From Pelecanus crispus (lineage: Eukaryota; Chordata; Aves; Pelecaniformes; Pelecanidae), in assembly GCF_030463565.1 (NCBI RefSeq), contig NC_134649.1, forward strand, positions 33,691,044 to 33,755,043: a stretch of DNA of 64,000 nt. Reading direction: 5' to 3'. How positions within the stretch are numbered: position 1 is the stretch's first letter; each line of letters opens with the position of its first letter. The translations under genes and the position numbers were made by a program. Positions 58,326 to 64,000 of the stretch are shown piece by piece. The notes below the pieces were generated by a model, which saw only the letters and a program-made list of their open reading frames with translations, did no database searches and was not told where the DNA came from.

Positions 58326-61300
58326 GGTAGACTAAATGCGGCATCTACTTCGCAAGGGAAAGGCAGTCATGAAAAAAGCCAGCAATTCCCAATCCTCCGA
58401 GGGGTGAGGAATTATTTCCCCCCATCTGATCTCCATAGGATGCTCTGGGATTGCTCCTGCCAACGTTCGGTCGTGCTGGAGCTGCATGGGCAGCCAGAAA
58501 CCCAAACTTCCCACCTGCTTCCTAGCACCAGTCCTCCTGGCTTCCTTTAGTCAACGCCAGTGCATGTGGAGCAGGACGCCCATTGTTCATGTCTCAGTGC
58601 CTCAGCCAGCTGCAGGATGCATGCAATTCCCTATGATACAAGCACCACAGTGAGATACAACCAGGTCTTTAGCACTTAATGGAAAAACTCAGCTCTACTA
58701 CATATTTGCTATTGACTGTCCCATTCTGAACAAGGTGACAGATGTTAAGTGGCATTAAGTGACACAAATTGAGGTTGGCCTCTCCCTCCCGGCATTTTTT
58801 TCAGTGCCTCCAATGCCATGCCAAACTGAGTCCCTGCTTATGCTTCAGCTCTGAAAATACTTTAAGGAGTGCCAACACACACATGCGTGATCCTCATATG
58901 GTATAAGCCAATGCTCTGATAATTGAGACGTTAATGCTGAAAGACTGAGCAGGTTTCCCTTAGCTGTCACAGTTTGGCTGTGGGGAGCTTATGAAAAGAA
59001 AATAAATAAATTGGGACTTACTTGAAATAGCCAATGGATCGAAACCTGGAGATTTCTGGAAGCAACTATGCTGGGAAGGAGCATGTGTGAAGGGTCTGGT
59101 TATAGGACCCCTCCTGTGGTTGTGTAAACACGTAAGCATTAATGTTGCAAGTTTCAAATATTAGCATGGCTGGCATGATTGCACCCATCTGTCTCCAGAA
59201 CCACCTCCATAAGCACACTCACACTGTCATCTCCCAGCCAGGAAGCAAAGATGTTCCTGCAGAAATGATTTGTTGGATGCTCGGGTATCTTGTGGAGGGA
59301 TCCACCGGTCAACCAAAACCCAGAGAGATGAGCTGCCAGACAGGTGGAAAAGCTGTACCACCTGAAAAGGCCAGCCCAGCTCTTCTAACAACCTTCTTTC
59401 ATCCCCCATCATTTTAACACAAATTCACCTAGGGAAAATAAATTCTCCTAGGCTTGAGGATGGGTATCTGATACCCAGATCTTACAGCTACTGGAGTCAT
59501 AAGGCAGCTGAAGATATTTTGATCAGAAAAATGCCTTCTCAACCTCCCTTGCTGTCAGAGTGCCCTGGAGGATCCGGAGGCCTCTCACCTACAACAGTGC
59601 AAAGGATCAAGCTTGTGGGGTGACAAACATCAGGAAAGGCCTTCATTTAGCACAGGTCCTTCATGTCTTTCTTTAATTTTAGGACTCCACTCAAAATTTC
59701 AGACCAGGGATGTGCAATTAAGGGCTGAGCAAGGTATGCTCATAGCTTCTGCATGGGACATGGCTCCTGCATGGAAGAGTAAGCACCAGTGCAAATGTGT
59801 GCTGGAGGGACCTCATTGCCCATAATTCAGTCCAATTTTGCTTTCAAGCACTGGACTAATCATGATTGCTGGAGGCCAGACAGTGCAATTTGTTGGGTGC
59901 CAGGACCTGATGCTCTCACATGTGCTGGTTTTACACCTGTATTATTCACCAGCCTCATCAGAGCCAGCCCTGACTTCTCCTGTCTGGATGGAGAGGAGAA
60001 TCAGGCGTTTCCATTATTTAGCCCTTGGACATGGCCACATCCAACCTGAAAAACAGCCCTGTCACATGCCCTTTGTGTGGCTGGGGAGGGCCTCAATTAC
60101 ATGGCAGTGGCTGCGCATGGGCCTCCAGCCCTGCTGTTTACAGGAAGTGCCGGCACAGAGCATGGAATTAGAAAGACCGCAAGGAAGTGAGGGATTATTT
60201 ACTGGCGATTAAAGGACATGGAAAAACCACAGGACAAATCAGTGGGGCCTAAGCAATGGCAGCTGCTATTTCAGTCTTCCAGCTGCTGGCATTCGTACTG
60301 GTCATGCTGAAATGGGAGAATTTGGGAGGAATTCAGCAGGATGGATGGTTGCTCTGCTTTTGGACCAGTAAAATACAACAAAGAATAGGCCCTAAACCTG
60401 CTGGAAGGAGGAGAGGGATGTCTGCTCCACTCCTTCCCTTCCTCAACCAGTCCTGTGAGTCTTCCTTCTTCTCTGGTGTGATTCCTGCTTTTGGACTGCA
60501 TCTCCAGGCCAAGCAGCTCTGGCCAGTCCTGCCTGCTGGCAAAGCCATGGAGACGTACCCATGGGTTAGCCCAGATTAGTCAAGATAAAGCATCTCAAAC
60601 CTGGAAAGAAGTGGGGTGGGGATTGAGGTCTGACATCTCAAGACCTTCAAGACAGCTGCAGTGCCAATGGGAGCTGGTGTTCCTTGGAATATCCATGGGA
60701 AGGGGGGAAACTACTGGGTAAAGGTTAATCCTGATCCTCTGACCCAATCCAGTCTAACCCAATCCCTCTCAAGACCATTTCTTCTCCAGGCTTTTGCCTT
60801 TATTTGAAGCACCCACAACCTCCTTTATGCCTAGAAAGTTCAAACCCACCACTGTCTCTGGTGGAAAGCAATGCAGGCAGAGCTCATGGCCAAACAGAGA
60901 CACCTTACAAATGACAAGGCACCCTCATTTTAAGTGCCTCAGTCTGAGTGCCTACGAGTTCACCTAATTTCATGTGAGGTCTGCATTTCAGCTAAGACTG
61001 GACACCAGGATTTCAGTGGCTGCTTACGAGCTCTGAAATTTCGGCTGTAACTGGATCAGGTCCTGTGTCAGTGCATCCCCACCTCTACCTGCAGCAGCAG
61101 ATACACAACTGCTGCCCCTGTGGGTCTCCAGGATGGCCATGTACTCAACCATGCTTTTCCCAGAAAATCCTGCAAGATTTTCCAAATGCTTGGATATACT
61201 TTATCTAGCATTCCAGCATTTTGCTCCTGGCAGGTAAAGCTGTTCACAGTGCTGCCATCCTTGTCTCACAGCCACGCTGAAAATTTTGCCCTCACCAGTC

Positions 61301-62735
61301 TCCTGTCACCAGCAGGGAGTTTTGGGGTAGCACCCAGCCCTTTCCCAGGGAGCCAGGTGATTCATTTGCTGCCTCTCTTTCCAAAGACATAGATGTCACT
61401 TTGTTGTCTTGCCCCACTGGCCTCTGCTGCCTCTCACTGCCACGCAACATCAGGCCACTGCCACATGCCAAGTGACAGCATCCCCACTGGTGGTGCACAC
61501 TGAGCTCCCACCACCACCACCAAAACATCATCTGCTGCAGCACCATGGCCCTTTGCGCTTGGCGTGGAGTGGTGATTCAGCCCTGACTCAATGGGAAGGT
61601 GGCCACAGGCTGAAACCCCAGCCCTGCTCCCTGCATAGTCCGTGGTTAACATGATCCTGCTGGAAATTACAGAGCTCCAGCAAAGGCAGCAGGAGGGAGG
61701 CTCCCCTTGGTGAGGAGGAGCCCACAAGAGGCTCCCACTGACATTCCTGCCTTCTCCCTCAACCTGCATCCATGCAGCTGAGTGAACACAAATGGCACAT
61801 TGCCTTCATGTTTGACCCAGAGCAGTGCTTGGCTGCTGGTGCCATACCACAGGCTCCATCTGGAAAGCAAACAGTAGCTCAGTAGATTTTTCTTTTCTTT
61901 TTTTTTTTTTTCCTTTTTTTTTTGTTTTGTTTTGTTCTCCCTACAACAAATAGAGAGAAAGGATGAATGAGCTTATTTTACAGCCTCGGAGAAATACCCA
62001 GCCATTGTTAGCTTGACACATGCTGCAAAAAGTGATGCTAAGAAAATAAAAGCTTATTCTTTCCTGAATGGTTTGGCTGAAAAAAAAACCATACTCCAAA
62101 AACCCTCCATGGACCAGCAGCAGCATTTCCACCAGCTATGTGGCTGATCCACAACTCGGTGACTTCCAGAGCAGGACCTGACCTGCTGCACATAACAAAA
62201 GGAAAGTGAAGATCTGGGTTTACATAATTTTTGAGGAGTCTGAAGAACACTGTGCACCCAGCCCACCCTCCTCTCGCAGGTGCCACCCAGCACCATGTCC
62301 CCATCCCATGGGCTTGCAACATGCAGAAGGAAGGCAATACCATCCATCCGTGGACACTACTGTAGAAACTCTCCAGAATATTTCCTTATCTCAATTCTCT
62401 GCATCTAGAATATGTAGTCACAAAGTCTAAAAGTCCTCAGTCCCAGCTGAGGCTCAGGCACGTGCAATGAGTATCTCAGAGCTGATGGGACACCAAGGGT
62501 GACAACCTCTGCTTTGGAGAACCTGCATTGCCAATAAGTGGGTTCAACAGCACTTTCTCCCCTTGGAGAGGAGGACTAAGAGCCAGGGCACACAGAGAAA
62601 ATAGCCATGACACAGCTTCTCAATTAATGAACTCAATTAATTTTAACCAGGACCTCTTGGGTTATTTCACTGCAGCCGTCTCTGCTGGGAGAGCCAGGCA
62701 CCATCGCCTGCTGCAGCCTTGTCTGAAGCAGTAAC
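58326..62735. other. Intergenic sequence, no supported gene
   Basis: Unique sequence. A polypyrimidine, mostly T, tract lies at about 61886-61940 and a CCA/CCACCA run at about 61508-61520. No exon or further repeat is recognised. Confidence 0.55.
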
Positions 62736-62739
62736 CTGG

Positions 62740-63180
62740 CTCCAGAGCCGTATTTCTCTCCGCTCATCATATAACTTGCTTCTATCTCCAATTCACATAA
62801 TGTTCTATATTATTGAAGTGGTAAGATCAACCTCGAGAGCTCAGAGTCCACTAATGGGTATTCAGAGTTCGGAGTCTGCGGCTATCTTGTGCAGTTCAGT
62901 GACACATGAAAGGAAAGAAAAAAAAATCCCATTAATAGAATAAGTCCTCAATAATTTCACCCAAACCAGTGCTTTTTAAAAGATCAATTAAAAAAGCAGG
63001 AAATGCTAGCGAATATGCTCACTCCTTCCCTGTCACAGTTGCAATTCTGTTTTCAAACACATCTGACTTAGGAGACTGGCTTGGATTTATATGGCTGCAT
63101 GTTATTTTTCCTGCTTTATTCAGTGTTCAAAATGGCTGCAAAAAGGAGCTAAATCAGAAGCCTGGTGATGCAGTCCTGGA
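62740..63180. promoter_or_regulatory. Candidate conserved non-coding element
   Basis: A CpG-poor, AT-rich, non-repetitive block with CCATTAATAG, GATCAATTAAAA and TTTATATGGC-type motifs. It is unlike the GC-richer flanks and has no coding signal. Assignment is from texture only. Confidence 0.28.
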
Positions 63181-64000
63181 CTCTGAGCCATAGCTTCCCT
63201 CTGTCCTCCCACCCTGCGTACACAGGGGGCCCCGGGAACAGCAATGGACAGGACAGAGGTGTCTGAGATTGTGTCTGAGACCATTTCCTTCCTATTGCTA
63301 ATGTGTGCATCAGTGGGTGGGTTAATTTAAGGAATAAACAGTGACTTTTTTTTAAGTCTATAAAATCAGGAGACCAGCTCCCTTACTAATACCAGCAGAG
63401 AGCAAAACGGGGCCCAGGCAATTTTATCAGCTGTGGCTCCAACCTATGGTCTGTCACAGAAGCAATGCACCATGGAGAGGATGAGATCTCATCTTTTATT
63501 AAAGGCAGCCACATACCCGATCATGGCTGTGGAGTGCCCTTAATAGCACAACCACCGACCAACGTCTTCAAGCAGTCAATGTTCGAACAAATTACAATGA
63601 GGAACAAAAAGGGGATTTTGCTTTAACTTGGAAATCTTTTTTAAAATTTTTTTTTTTGGACCTATTAAATGGCCAAAGCTTTTAAGCTGTGCTCCACAGT
63701 CCGGCAAGAGCCTCCTCCCTGCTGGTGCAGCCGCCAGCTGTGCTTCACCATCCAGCTGCCTGGGGAGGGGGTGAGAGGAGGAGAGGGCTGGTGTGGGGGG
63801 ATGTATCCTGATCTGGTATTTCATGGATTCCCCTGCACTGAGCGGGGAGCGGCGGACTGCTGCAGGAGCCTTATTATGCAGAGGCGCAGGCAGGGAACTG
63901 GCTTGGTGACAGCAAGTCTGCTCAGTCACAGATCAAATGGCTTAATAGAAACTGGATCCAACTGGTCCAGCCTTGCGGGTTTTGATTTAAACTGCAGTTA
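63181..64000. other. Intergenic right edge of the window
   Basis: Unique sequence. The stretch 63480-63640 is similar in texture to the candidate elements above, and a short poly-T run lies at 63645-63657. No gene reaches in from the right edge that I can see. Confidence 0.5.

Overview
The window is nuclear DNA of a bird. Three vertebrate genes with ordinary GT-AG introns are present: NISCH, TNNC1 and RPL29. The interspersed repeats are avian: a short CR1 fragment and three solo LTRs of ERVL-like endogenous retroviruses of kinds I associate with Neoaves. Species cannot be fixed from this window. Family and synteny statements come from recall, not from a search.

Layout. (1) 1-18923, minus strand: the 5' third of NISCH (nischarin / imidazoline-receptor candidate). 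Twelve coding exons encode the PX domain, a linker and the leucine-rich repeats; the gene runs off the left edge inside exon 12. (2) 18560-19640: a CpG island holding the NISCH promoter, a YY1-type element, a minisatellite of about 22 bp units each carrying a GC box, and a degenerate 5-bp satellite. (3) 20682-21232: a solo LTR with a perfect 5-bp target duplication, oriented towards NISCH. (4) 24614-31019, plus strand: complete TNNC1 (slow skeletal/cardiac troponin C), six exons, 161 residues, head-to-head with NISCH as in mammals. (5) 31283-32417 and 34317-34866: two more solo LTRs. (6) 38993-41711, minus strand: complete RPL29, with a non-coding first exon starting in a 5'TOP tract and a short 71-residue product, under a second CpG island. 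(7) 42100-64000: about 22 kb with no gene I can support. It holds one CR1 tail, a long poly-C tract and several AT-rich stretches that read like conserved non-coding elements.

The three genes do not form a pathway. NISCH is an endosomal PX/LRR scaffold that binds integrin alpha-5 and Rac/PAK/LIMK partners, TNNC1 is the calcium sensor of the thin filament, and RPL29 is a large-subunit ribosomal protein. The interest lies in the arrangement: the NISCH-TNNC1 head-to-head pair, RPL29 lying next to TNNC1 (unlike human 3p21), the LTRs around TNNC1, and the repeat-rich NISCH promoter.
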